Assembly: GCA_964654125.1 (NCBI GenBank)
Contig: CAZZGG010000001.1
Location: 29,782 to 93,781, forward strand
Direction: 5' to 3'
Length of the DNA: 64,000 nt
DNA from: JAAYBY01 sp964654125
GTDB lineage: Bacteria; Bacillota; Clostridia; Saccharofermentanales; UBA5734
Position numbers and translations under genes: made by a program. The first letter of the stretch is position 1. The number at the start of each line of letters is the position of its first letter. The notes beneath the pieces were generated by a model. It was not told the origin of the DNA. It searched no databases and saw nothing but the letters and a program-made list of their open reading frames with translations. This document shows positions 24,093-32,284 of the stretch, piece by piece.

Positions 24093-25397
24093 TCAGAGCT
24101 GGCCGAGCAAGGCCCCTTGCTCCAAACGGATGCCCAGTTGGATGGCCTTGGCGATAACCGGCCAGAAGACCTTAAAATCCTCATCTGCTTGCAGCTGGCG
24201 CAGCCAGCCGGCATAGACCTTGCTGATGGGCTGGGCCAGGCCGGTCTGGTTAACCAGGTCGGACTGATCCATATGCCAAGGGGTCAGGTCAGGAAAAAAG
24301 CTTTTAGCCAGGCGGTTGAAACTTAAAAAACCGCCCAGATCGATATCGCCCCAAAAATAAATCTGAGCTGCCTGGGTCTGGCCCTGGCGGGCCTTTTGTA
24401 AAAGCTGGAAAAACTCACCTTTTTGCGGGCTGAAACAGCCCCCGTGATGGATCAGCAGCATATCCTGCCAGTCTTCATTTTGGCTACGCCGCTGGGCCAG
24501 CCAGGTGAAATTGAGCTGGTTTTCCACCAAAAATATGCGTCTGATCTGGTCTGGCAGAACCAGCTCCAGACCCGGCAGTTCTGTCACACTCATGCTGGCA
24601 CAAGTGAGGAAAAAGCCCAGGTCGAGCTGTAGATTCTGACGCGCCAGCAGCAGGGGGCCGGAAAACTGCAAGATCTCATCTTGCCGGCTGGCACCTGCCA
24701 GGCTGAGCAGCTCATCGTCGGAAAGATCCAATTCAGCCGCAATTGCGAAAGGATAGGCTAGAAGATGGGGCAGGAGATAGTCGCGTAAGACATGGCTGAG
24801 ATGAGGGCGCACATCCTCTTTGTAAACCTTGTCATCAATAAAAAACTGCTGGCTGAAGCTGCGTTCATAAGGACGCTCAGGGCTGATTTTGGCCAGCTCA
24901 GCCAGGGCCTGTAGAAGTAGAAGGGCCTGTTTTTGCTGGAGAGGCAAGGGTGCTGCCAGCTGGTTTTCTGTTTCGATCACCCCGGCTGCCTCAAGCAGGA
25001 AGGACCGGATCCAATTAGGTAAGCCGGACTCCTGCTGCAAAAGCTGCTTGATCTGAGCCAGGACAGGGGCAGCCTGTTTTGCCGGGGCCAGCAAGTTGAC
25101 CCGCTGGTAAGCAGCCTCAATCCGGTCCAGATTAAGCCAGACCCGCTGGACCAGCTTTGGTGTCTGGCTGCGCACAAAAACAAAGTCCAGTAAAGCGGCT
25201 TCCTTTAACTCTTCCAGGAGTTCGTGGATTTTGGCTTTCTGGCTGGGGTCAGGCAGATTGTAAGCTAGAAAATCACCATTTTGCAAGCTGAGCTGGACCC
25301 GGCGCCGGCCGGTTGAGGCTGGCAGGTTCAGTTGAATTGCTTCGTATTTGGCCAATAGCTGGCTGAGCAGTTGTCTTTCCCAGATTGTTTTCATCAT
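24093..25397 (-). CDS. Orphan JetD-like (DUF3322/DUF2220-type) Toprim protein
   Basis: This 434-residue protein resembles JetD, the Toprim-fold nuclease subunit of Wadjet plasmid-defence systems. The C-terminal third has E292 in 'IFLVENQLNF', 'IHHGGCF', and D351/D353 in 'YFWGDIDLGGF', the Glu and DxD expected of a Toprim metal site, then 'LTPWHMD'. The helical N-terminal two-thirds would correspond to the arm domains. There are no jetA, jetB or jetC genes in the window, so it is an orphan. It lies 31 bases behind the MFS gene on the same strand and may be read from the same transcript. Start ATG 25397 or 25394, after AGGGGGA. Confidence 0.6.
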   Translation of the reverse strand: MMKTIWERQLLSQLLAKYEAIQLNLPASTGRRRVQLSLQNGDFLAYNLPDPSQKAKIHELLEELKEAALLDFVFVRSQTPKLVQRVWLNLDRIEAAYQRVNLLAPAKQAAPVLAQIKQLLQQESGLPNWIRSFLLEAAGVIETENQLAAPLPLQQKQALLLLQALAELAKISPERPYERSFSQQFFIDDKVYKEDVRPHLSHVLRDYLLPHLLAYPFAIAAELDLSDDELLSLAGASRQDEILQFSGPLLLARQNLQLDLGFFLTCASMSVTELPGLELVLPDQIRRIFLVENQLNFTWLAQRRSQNEDWQDMLLIHHGGCFSPQKGEFFQLLQKARQGQTQAAQIYFWGDIDLGGFLSFNRLAKSFFPDLTPWHMDQSDLVNQTGLAQPISKVYAGWLRQLQADEDFKVFWPVIAKAIQLGIRLEQGALLGQL

Positions 25398-25428
25398 AAA
25401 TCCCCCTGCTCATAATCTAACACAAGTA

Positions 25429-26676
25429 CTAATGAATGTCCTGTTCATGCCGCTGGCTGCCCTTTTGGGCGTAAAAACGCCAGAATGCCGTAACCAGCCC
25501 AACTAGAGCCGCACTGAGCCAAAGCAACATGACCCGGTCCCAGGGATAGTTGTCCGTGATCCAACCGGAGGCAAAACTGGCAAAAGCCGCTCCCAGGTAA
25601 ATGAAGAAGTCGATCAAGCCGGTTGTCATGGCAACCCGCTTGAACTGGGCATACTGGAAGGGGATGATGGAGGTGAAGATCGGGGTCAGCCCGTAGGTCA
25701 AGGAGAGCAGGGCGAACATTAAGATCATGATCAGCCAGAACCAATCCAGATGGAGCAGATTTATCAACAAGGCTGCCGCAGTGACGATGGAAAAAATCAC
25801 CAGCACAGTGCGGATCGTGTCATTGGCCAGATAACGGTTGACTCGCCTGATAAAGACAACTCCGGCAAAATTAATCAGGGGCACAATGATCAGGATGAGG
25901 ACAGGGGAGCTGGAGCTGAAGCGGCCGGAAGAATCAATAATGGTGGGAAACCAGATATTGATTCCTTCGCGGATCAGGCCCTGGGTCAGGGCGATCAGGA
26001 GCAGGCCGGGCAGCCGGATCAGGCGGATATACTGCCACATACTGAGTTGATCTGTGACTTCTTCTTTTTGCCGGGCTGGCTTGGCCTGGTCAATCGGCTG
26101 ATTCTGGAAGAAAAAGAGCAAAAGCAGTAAAAAGACAAGTACCACAGCAGCCGGCACCAAAAAAGCCCAGGCCCAACCCAGCTGGGTGGCCAGTAAAGAC
26201 GAAGAGCTCCAGGAAATGATATAGGCAAAAATGATGGCTATGGAAATAAAATAGGAAACACTGCTGAGCTGCCGGGCCGGATACCAGACAGAGATGGTTT
26301 TCATGAGTGGGGCCCAGAGCAGGGACTGGGCCAGGCCATTGATAGTCCAGCACAAGGCCAGGATGGCAAAAGAAGGGGATAGGGCTACGCCGATGTTACA
26401 CAGGGCTGAAACAAAAAGGCCGCTGATAATCAGGCCCTTAGCCGGTAGTTTGTCGCCCAGGTAGCCGCTGATCAGCTGGCCGAACATGTAAGTTGTGAAA
26501 AAGAGGCTGGTCACCAGCCCCATCTGGGTGTAAGAAAAACCCCTGCTTGCCACGATGGCTGGTATTACAACAGCGATGTTGACCCGTAAAGTGTTGGCCA
26601 GGCCGTAGGCGATTGAACTGAGATACTTGATCCTCTTTTGACCGGCTGCCTGGGTCAGACCTTTTACTTTTGCCAT
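25429..26676 (-). CDS. Major facilitator superfamily transporter
   Basis: This 415-residue protein has about 12 hydrophobic helices split by a charged loop ('QAKPARQKEEVTDQ') near the middle. 'YTQMGLVTSLFFTTYMFGQLISGYLGDKL' contains the MFS loop 2-3 motif. The overall pattern is like the organophosphate/hexuronate:anion antiporter groups (GlpT, ExuT, sialate transporters). The start overlaps the stop of the DHDPS-like/sialidase fusion by 13 bases, so it should import the sugar processed by that protein and the NagB-like enzyme. Sialic acid, an amino sugar or a sugar acid are candidate substrates. Confidence 0.82.
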   Translation of the reverse strand: MAKVKGLTQAAGQKRIKYLSSIAYGLANTLRVNIAVVIPAIVASRGFSYTQMGLVTSLFFTTYMFGQLISGYLGDKLPAKGLIISGLFVSALCNIGVALSPSFAILALCWTINGLAQSLLWAPLMKTISVWYPARQLSSVSYFISIAIIFAYIISWSSSSLLATQLGWAWAFLVPAAVVLVFLLLLLFFFQNQPIDQAKPARQKEEVTDQLSMWQYIRLIRLPGLLLIALTQGLIREGINIWFPTIIDSSGRFSSSSPVLILIIVPLINFAGVVFIRRVNRYLANDTIRTVLVIFSIVTAAALLINLLHLDWFWLIMILMFALLSLTYGLTPIFTSIIPFQYAQFKRVAMTTGLIDFFIYLGAAFASFASGWITDNYPWDRVMLLWLSAALVGLVTAFWRFYAQKGSQRHEQDIH

Positions 26677-28535
26677 TCTTTTTTTCCCTGTTCCTCTAAA
26701 TCAATTATGCAGCAGGCCAGCTGACGCCTGTTATAGGTGTAGGCCACATATAGTTTGCCAGCAGCTACCAGGGCTGCCGGATAGGAATACTCTGCATCCC
26801 CTTGGTTTTGTGGATCAACAGGGCAGCCCTCCAGGGTCAGATAATGGGTGAAACTGAGGCCATTATCATCCGATGTCCAGATAACAAGCGGATTGCGACT
26901 GGCCCAGTTGCCCTGGACCGGGTTAAAGACCAGATAGAGACGGCCGCCCTGTTGGACAATTTCAATGCCGCTATTGTTGCTGGGCAGGCCGGTCCGGTAA
27001 GCCCGGCACCAGGTCTGGCCATAATCATCTGAATCTGAGCGGAAGATCCAGCCCGCTGTGGTGCGCAAAAGCAGGTGGACCCGGCCCGGGCTACTCTCCC
27101 ATAAAACAGGCTGGATGGCACCCTTGCCCGCCAGATAATCCGGTCCGGCCGGATCCTGGCTGTTGTGGGGTATTTTGGCCAGACAGGCAAAAGTCTTGCC
27201 ACCATCTTGAGAAACATCGACCTGGGCCTGCCAGCTGGTTTTGCTTTCTGTTGAATTACCGGCCAGAAGCAAACCATTAGAGAGCCTGAGCGGTTTACTG
27301 CGCACAGGGCCCAGGGCCTGATCATGGCCAGGCAAGGGGACAGGTGAGGACCAGGATAGACCAGCATCTGCTGAACTAATCGACCAGCTCTGCCAGTCAG
27401 TGATGCGCGGCCCTTTTTTAAAAATCAAGCGGACAGTGCTGCCGTCCAGGAAAAGGACCGGGTTCCAGTGCGCTGTCTGGTCCACTTTGGCGATCCGGAC
27501 CGGAACCTGCCAGCTGCCCTGCTTAAAACGCGACAGCCAGATTGCTAGATCAGGCTGGCCTTCAGCTGTGCCGGCAAAATAGGCCACCAGAATGGTGCCG
27601 TCAGGCAGGGGCAAGATGGTGGCTGCATGGCAGCTGGGGAAATGAGCTCCTGCAGCAAAGATTAACTGCCGCTGTGGAAAAAGGTCAGCCCGGCTCCTTT
27701 GCAGGACAGCCTGGCTGGCCAGGGCATCCAGCTGTCTTTTTTCTGCTGCACATAAGTGGCTGGCAGCCGGATCAAGAGTCTGACTGCTGTTGATAAGCCC
27801 TTGCCGCTCCAGCAGGTATTTTTGCCGTGCCGGATAATCTCCAGCCGCATACGGTGCCGCCAGGGCAATAAAACGAGCAAACTCTTCAGCCCTGCGCCGG
27901 TCGTGGGGTAAAAAATCTCCATCGTCTTGCAGATAGCGCTGCAGGACTAAAAAGACTTGCGGCATAAAGCCAAACAAGCTGCCGCAGTAACCGGCGGCGC
28001 CAGCCAGGTGGCTCTCCAGCAAGCTGGCGCCATCAGTATTGTAAAAGGTGAGGCCTTCTTTATGACACTGGTCCAGCAATTCAGGTCCAGTGGGCTGGCT
28101 GTAATCGGCCAGGACAAAACTAAAAGAGCCGCCTGACGCCAGCTGCCTTAGTCTAGCAGGCATTAGCGGCTCTTCAGGTCTGGCAACAAGACCAAGCCTG
28201 GTCTGGGCCGGCAGTTTTTCTGCTAACCTGCTAGTGGCCTGGCCCACTGGTAAAATCAAGCCATCAGGCTGGAGCCGGGCCAGGTCAAGCCTGGCCGCTC
28301 CAGTCAGAAAAAAGCATGTTTTATGGGCAGTGCGGCAAAGCCGCAGGCAATATGTGGCTACTTCCAGCTGCAGGTCCGGCACCAGCCAAGCCAGTTCGCC
28401 TGCTTGCCAATCCAGCAAAATACCGCTGGCTCCGTGCCGGAAATAGTAGGTAAGCAGGCGGTCCAGGGCAGGATAATCGATCTGCCCCTCCCTGGATAAA
28501 GGCAGGACAAGAGTCGGCAAAAACTGCGCTGACAT
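26664..28535 (-). CDS. DHDPS/NAL-like domain fused to a sialidase-like propeller
   Basis: This 623-residue cytoplasmic fusion begins with a dihydrodipicolinate-synthase / N-acetylneuraminate-lyase-like barrel (about 1-285): 'PTLVLPLSREGQIDYPALDRLL', 'HGASGILL', 'ADYSQPTGPELLDQ', 'SHLAGAAGYCGSLFGFMPQ'. The Schiff-base lysine is not found; the strand that should carry it, between 'LTFYN' and 'TDGASLLES', seems deleted. Residues about 295-623 form a BNR sialidase-like propeller with four Asp-boxes ('SADAGLSW', 'SQDGGKTF', 'SDDYGQTW', 'SDDNGLSF') and the late 'EYSYPAALV' motif. It lies 12 bases after the NagB-like gene. The barrel is probably non-catalytic or altered; the propeller may be the enzyme. 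No signal peptide. Confidence 0.72.
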   Translation of the reverse strand: MSAQFLPTLVLPLSREGQIDYPALDRLLTYYFRHGASGILLDWQAGELAWLVPDLQLEVATYCLRLCRTAHKTCFFLTGAARLDLARLQPDGLILPVGQATSRLAEKLPAQTRLGLVARPEEPLMPARLRQLASGGSFSFVLADYSQPTGPELLDQCHKEGLTFYNTDGASLLESHLAGAAGYCGSLFGFMPQVFLVLQRYLQDDGDFLPHDRRRAEEFARFIALAAPYAAGDYPARQKYLLERQGLINSSQTLDPAASHLCAAEKRQLDALASQAVLQRSRADLFPQRQLIFAAGAHFPSCHAATILPLPDGTILVAYFAGTAEGQPDLAIWLSRFKQGSWQVPVRIAKVDQTAHWNPVLFLDGSTVRLIFKKGPRITDWQSWSISSADAGLSWSSPVPLPGHDQALGPVRSKPLRLSNGLLLAGNSTESKTSWQAQVDVSQDGGKTFACLAKIPHNSQDPAGPDYLAGKGAIQPVLWESSPGRVHLLLRTTAGWIFRSDSDDYGQTWCRAYRTGLPSNNSGIEIVQQGGRLYLVFNPVQGNWASRNPLVIWTSDDNGLSFTHYLTLEGCPVDPQNQGDAEYSYPAALVAAGKLYVAYTYNRRQLACCIIDLEEQGKKEWQK

Positions 28536-28547
28536 CCCCTTAATCCG

Positions 28548-29297
28548 TCAAGCCTGGTTTTTTTGTGCTTCAGTCAGCTGGCCGGCTGAAGCCTCGTCCA
28601 GATACAAGGTCACATCAGCATGTGTTTTCAAGATGGTGGCCGGGATCAGGTTGGAGACCGGATTATTCAATGTTCTGGCTACAGCCTTGGCCTTGACAGC
28701 ATGAGGCACACAGGAAATGATGGTCTTGCATTTGAGGATCTGCTTGACCGACATAGAGATGGCCTGGGCAGGCACCGCGTCGAGGTCGGGGAACCAGCCT
28801 TCACCTACCTGCTGGTTTTTACAGTCGTCATCCAGATCAACAATGATATAGGGTTCTTCTGTATCAAAGTCTGCCGGTGGATCATTAAAGGCTACATGGG
28901 CGTTTTCGCCGATGCCGATCAGGCCCAGATCAATCGGAGCTGCAGTGACTGCTGCATTAAGGCCGGCGATTGTCTTTTCAAGATCACCTTCACCATCAAC
29001 CAGATGGACAGCCTTCAAGTTGGTTTTGGAGATAAAACGTTCCTGCAGATAACGCCGGAAACTGGCCGGATGACTGGTGGGCAGGCCGATATACTCATCC
29101 AGGTGGAAAAGCTCCACGCGGCTGAAATCAAGGTCGGAAGCCAAAAGGGCCTGCAGGGTTTCGAACTGGGACATGCCGGTTGATAAAATCAGCCGGGCAC
29201 TGCCTCGCTCGGCAATAGCTTTTTTAAGAACTGCGGCAGCCTGGTCAGCTGCAGCCTGGCCCAGGGCAACAGGGTCTTTGAGAACTCTAATACGCAT
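28548..29297 (-). CDS. NagB-like glucosamine-6-phosphate deaminase/isomerase family protein
   Basis: This 249-residue protein has the NagB/RpiA/SOL fold: 'LILSTGMSQFETLQALL' (phosphate loop) and 'LFHLDEYIGLP', which keeps the catalytic Asp (D72 in E. coli NagB). The next active-site segment reads 'GIGENAHVAFNDPP' where E. coli has GIGNDGHIAFNEP: the Asp before the catalytic His becomes Asn and the later Glu becomes Asp. I recall this variant in a paralogous clostridial group, so the substrate may differ from glucosamine-6-phosphate. It is the first gene of the leftward operon, with a good promoter and RBS AGGAGGATC. Confidence 0.75.
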   Translation of the reverse strand: MRIRVLKDPVALGQAAADQAAAVLKKAIAERGSARLILSTGMSQFETLQALLASDLDFSRVELFHLDEYIGLPTSHPASFRRYLQERFISKTNLKAVHLVDGEGDLEKTIAGLNAAVTAAPIDLGLIGIGENAHVAFNDPPADFDTEEPYIIVDLDDDCKNQQVGEGWFPDLDAVPAQAISMSVKQILKCKTIISCVPHAVKAKAVARTLNNPVSNLIPATILKTHADVTLYLDEASAGQLTEAQKNQA

Positions 29298-29334
29298 ATG
29301 ATCCTCCTAAAAATGTATGATGGTACTGCCTTAA

Positions 29335-29363
29335 ACTATATAGCTAAATCAGGTATTTGACAA
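29335..29363 (-). promoter_or_regulatory. Predicted promoter of the NagB-like / fusion / MFS operon
   Basis: On the minus strand: -35 TTGTCA (29358-29363), 17-base spacer, -10 TATAGT (29335-29340); each hexamer has one mismatch. It is back to back with the promoter at 29374-29403. Confidence 0.65.
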
Positions 29364-29373
29364 CTGAGCCGGC

Positions 29374-29403
29374 TTGACATGTTAAACTCTTTAACAATAT
29401 AAT
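29374..29403 (+). promoter_or_regulatory. Consensus promoter of the HAD / DHS-like / PfkB / ROK operon
   Basis: Perfect -35 TTGACA (29374-29379), 18-base spacer, perfect -10 TATAAT (29398-29403), 48 bases before ATG 29452. This is the strongest promoter match in the window. The spacer is almost filled by the inverted repeat 29380-29396, so the promoter is expected to be tightly repressed. Confidence 0.8.
29380..29396. promoter_or_regulatory. Operator-like inverted repeat inside the consensus promoter
   Basis: TGTTAAA (29380-29386), centre CTC, TTTAACA (29390-29396): a perfect 7-3-7 inverted repeat exactly between -35 and -10. It also lies 17 bases upstream of the divergent promoter's -35. 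The likely ligand-responsive binder is the ROK repressor encoded at 32277-33377, the last gene of the operon. Confidence 0.65.
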
Positions 29404-29451
29404 CTGATTGCTAGTTGCTTAAGCTTTCTTAGTTGGAAAGGTGGTTTTTTT

Positions 29452-30261
29452 ATGCTGGAGATAATTGAAGCCCTTGCTCCGGTCCGGCCCAGGCCCAGGG
29501 CGATCTTGTTTGATTTTGATGGCACCTTGTCGACCTTGCGCAGTGGCTGGGAAGAGGTTATGGCCGAGCTGATGGAAGATAGCCTGCTGCCACTGGTCGA
29601 GCCGGAAAAAAGACCAGCCTTGGCGGGGCAGATCGCTGATTACATTGCCGAATCTACCGGTATCCAGACCATCTTCCAGATGCAGTGGCTGGCTGACCAG
29701 GTGGCGGGCCTGGGCCAGAGCCCACTTGATCCCTGGGATTATAAGGCTGAATACAACACCCGCCTGATGGCCAAGGTCGGCCTGCGCCGTGCGGCTGTCC
29801 AGTCCGGCCAGGCCCTGGCAGCTGATTACCTGATTGGCGGCAGCCAGGAGTTTTTAACAGAGCTGACCCGCCAGGGACTGGACCTTTATGTGGCCAGCGG
29901 CACAGATGAAGCAGATGTCAAGCAAGAGGCCAAAATTTTAGGCCTGGCCCATTATTTTGCAGCTCTAGCAGGAGCCCCGCCGGGAGTGGCTAGCTGCAGC
30001 AAGGAGCTGGTCCTGGAACGCCTGGTCAAAGAAAGCGGCCATCAGGGTCAGGAAATAGTTGTGATCGGTGATGGCAAGGTGGAAATAGAGCTGGCCCGCC
30101 GGGCCGGCAGCCTGGCCCTGGGCCTGGCTACACATGATACTGGCCAGGCAGGTGTCAACCAGGCCAAACGCCAGCGCCTGATTAAAGCTGGCGCCCATGC
30201 CCTGGCCAGTGATTTTAAAAATAAGACAGAGCTGCTGACCTGGCTGCTGCTAGATAATTAG
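29452..30261 (+). CDS. HAD-family phosphatase
   Basis: This 269-residue phosphatase has motif I 'LFDFDGTLSTLRSGW', motif II 'VASGTDEADV', the conserved Lys in 'CSKELVLERLVK' and motif III/IV 'VVIGDGKVEIELARRAG'. A helical cap follows motif I (C1 type, phosphoglycolate-phosphatase-like). First gene of a four-gene operon with a DHS-like protein, an RfaE-like kinase and a ROK regulator (gaps 11, -4 and -8 bases). It probably removes phosphate from an intermediate made by the kinase or a related sugar phosphate. RBS GGAAAGGTGG. Confidence 0.82.
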   Translation: MLEIIEALAPVRPRPRAILFDFDGTLSTLRSGWEEVMAELMEDSLLPLVEPEKRPALAGQIADYIAESTGIQTIFQMQWLADQVAGLGQSPLDPWDYKAEYNTRLMAKVGLRRAAVQSGQALAADYLIGGSQEFLTELTRQGLDLYVASGTDEADVKQEAKILGLAHYFAALAGAPPGVASCSKELVLERLVKESGHQGQEIVVIGDGKVEIELARRAGSLALGLATHDTGQAGVNQAKRQRLIKAGAHALASDFKNKTELLTWLLLDN

Positions 30262-30272
30262 GAGAGAAGAAG

Positions 30273-31226
30273 ATGACTAAGCTAGATTTTAAGCAAATCA
30301 CAACCTATTCTCTGGCCAAACGGCATAACCTGGTCAGCCTGGCCAATCTGGCCCGGCCTGGCCAGTATCAGGGACCGGACTGGACCAGTGACCAGTTTAT
30401 AGACCTGCTGGAGCGGCTCAAACAAGCCCGCCAGAAGGGACGGGCTATCATCTGGTCGCTGGGAGCCCATGTCATAAAAAATGGCCTGTCCCTTTATTTG
30501 ATTGAGCTGATGCGGCAGGGCTGGATCACCCATCTGGCCGGTAATGGCGCTGTCAGCATCCATGACTTTGAACTGGCCCTGGCCGGCGGCACTTCAGAGG
30601 ATGTGCCGACAGCCATTGAGGATGGCAGCTTCGGGATGTGGGAGGAAACAGGCCGCTATATGAATGAAGCCATCCAGCAGGGCTGGGCACAAGGGCTAGG
30701 CTATGGTGAGGCGATAGCTGCCTATATGGCAAAAAGGCCGGAGCTTTTCCCTCATAAGGAAATCAGTGTGCTCTACCAGGCCAGCCAGCTCGGTGTTGGC
30801 ACATCCCTCCATATCGCTCTGGGTACTGATATCATCCACCAGCACCCGACAGTTGATTTTGCTGCCATTGGCGGGGCCAGCGGACTTGATTTTAAAAAAA
30901 TGTGTTCTGCTGTGGCAGATCTGGAGGGCGGTGTCTTTCTTAATTTCGGTTCCAGTGTGATCGGGCCGGAGGTTTTCTTAAAGGCTCTTTCCATTGTGCG
31001 CAATCTGGGTCTTGAGGTCTTTGCTTTTACGACAGCCAATTTTGATCTGGTTGAACTGGGTGATTACAAGGGCAAGATCGGTTATGATGACCCGCTCTAC
31101 TATTACAGGCCACGCAAAAATATCGTCAACCGGCCGGTCAGCCGTGGTGGCAGGGGTTACCACTTCACAGTTGACCACCAGGTGTCGATCCCGCAGCTTT
31201 ATCAGGGCTTGCTGGGGGAGGCATGA
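30273..31226 (+). CDS. Deoxyhypusine-synthase-like conserved protein
   Basis: This 317-residue protein looks, by motif order, like a bacterial relative of deoxyhypusine synthase (NAD-binding Rossmann-like fold): 'IIWSLGAHVIKNGLSLYLIELMRQG', 'THLAGNGAVSIHDFELALAGGTSEDV', 'VDFAAIGGASG', 'GVFLNFGSSVIGPEVFLKAL' and 'RGGRGYHFTVDHQVSIPQL'. The catalytic lysine of the eukaryotic enzyme is not obvious to me. Bacteria lack hypusine, so a different NAD-dependent chemistry on the operon's sugar substrate is more likely. It is coupled to the kinase gene by an ATGA overlap. RBS AGGAGAGAAG. The family call is tentative. Confidence 0.5.
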   Translation: MTKLDFKQITTYSLAKRHNLVSLANLARPGQYQGPDWTSDQFIDLLERLKQARQKGRAIIWSLGAHVIKNGLSLYLIELMRQGWITHLAGNGAVSIHDFELALAGGTSEDVPTAIEDGSFGMWEETGRYMNEAIQQGWAQGLGYGEAIAAYMAKRPELFPHKEISVLYQASQLGVGTSLHIALGTDIIHQHPTVDFAAIGGASGLDFKKMCSAVADLEGGVFLNFGSSVIGPEVFLKALSIVRNLGLEVFAFTTANFDLVELGDYKGKIGYDDPLYYYRPRKNIVNRPVSRGGRGYHFTVDHQVSIPQLYQGLLGEA

Positions 31227-32284
31227 AGATGGCTGTAGTGCTTAAAACAATAACTCCGCCCCGGCCGGACCGGCTGAAGCAGATACTGGCCGGCCTGGCC
31301 CGAGTGCGGGCCGGCCTGGCTGGTGACCTGGCTCTGGATGCCTACTGGCATGCTGATCTGACCAAATCTGAACTCTCATTGGAAACACCGCATTTTCCCT
31401 TGCCGGTAGTGCAGGAAAGTTATGCTCCCGGAGCTGGTGGCAATGTGGCGGCCAATCTGGCCGCCCTAGGGCTTAAGTCAGTTGCTGCGGCAGGTGTGAT
31501 AGGCCAGGACTGGCGCGGCCGCCTGCTGGCAGAAGAGCTTTTTGCCAGAAACATTGCTATTGACGGCTTGATCAAGTCTGATGACAGAGTCACCAATGCC
31601 TATATCAAGCCCTACCGGCGCGGTTTTGCTGATCTGGAATATGAAGACCCGCGGCTTGATTTTACTAATCACAGTTCCCAGTCGGAGCTGCTGGACCAGG
31701 TCCTGGCCAGGCAGCTGACAGCTCTGGCCAGGCACCTGGATGTGCTTTGCCTCAGCGACCAGTTCCAATATGGCTGCCTGGGTCCTGCTGTGCAAAAGGC
31801 AGCCCTGGAACTGGCCCGTCAGGGTCTGCTCGTCCTGGTTGACAGCCGCTACCGCATCGGGATGTATCCAGGCTGCCTGCTCAAACCCAATGCAGCTGAA
31901 TGCGCCCAGGCCCTGGGTAAGGACATGAACACAGAAAATGCTGGCCTGGAGCAGCTGGCCGGTCTGGCCTTGGAGCTGGCCGCAAAGACCACTTCCACTG
32001 TCTGTCTGACGGCAGGTGCCAGAGGCTGTTTTCTGACCGGCCCTGACCAGGGAGCAGTCAGTCACGTGCCGGTTTTCCCGGTCCAGCCCCCGCTTGATAT
32101 CTGTGGGGCCGGTGACAGCTTTATGGCTACTTTTGCCGCCTGCCTGGGAGCAGGTGCGACCAAAGCCGAAGCGGCTTTTTTGGCTAATGCCGCTGCCGCT
32201 GTGACCGTAAAAAAACTGAAGCAAACAGGTACAGCCAGCCTCAGGGAGATTCAGGCTGTTTTGCACGAAAACGGCCATGTCTAG
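31223..32284 (+). CDS. PfkB-family sugar kinase, RfaE/HldE-like
   Basis: This 353-residue ribokinase-fold kinase is closest by eye to heptose-7-phosphate kinases: 'PGAGGNVAANLAALGL' (first PfkB signature), 'VIGQDWRGRLL', 'LKPNAAECAQALG', 'VCLTAGARGCFL' and the second signature 'DICGAGDSFMATFAACLGAG' with catalytic Asp. No cytidylyl- or adenylyltransferase domain follows, and no other LPS-heptose genes are present, so the substrate is probably a catabolic sugar. ATG 31223 overlaps the upstream stop, after GGGGGAG. Its end overlaps the ROK start by 8 bases. Confidence 0.8.
   Translation: MKMAVVLKTITPPRPDRLKQILAGLARVRAGLAGDLALDAYWHADLTKSELSLETPHFPLPVVQESYAPGAGGNVAANLAALGLKSVAAAGVIGQDWRGRLLAEELFARNIAIDGLIKSDDRVTNAYIKPYRRGFADLEYEDPRLDFTNHSSQSELLDQVLARQLTALARHLDVLCLSDQFQYGCLGPAVQKAALELARQGLLVLVDSRYRIGMYPGCLLKPNAAECAQALGKDMNTENAGLEQLAGLALELAAKTTSTVCLTAGARGCFLTGPDQGAVSHVPVFPVQPPLDICGAGDSFMATFAACLGAGATKAEAAFLANAAAAVTVKKLKQTGTASLREIQAVLHENGHV

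Noticed and set aside
24093..25397. Complete Wadjet defence system
   Set aside because: Only a JetD-like protein is present. None of the neighbours resembles JetA, JetB or the SMC-like JetC.
31223..32284. LPS heptose biosynthesis (HldE/RfaE) assignment for the PfkB kinase
   Set aside because: There is no nucleotidyltransferase domain and no GmhA, GmhB or heptosyltransferase gene, and the organism appears Gram-positive in type. A catabolic kinase is more likely.
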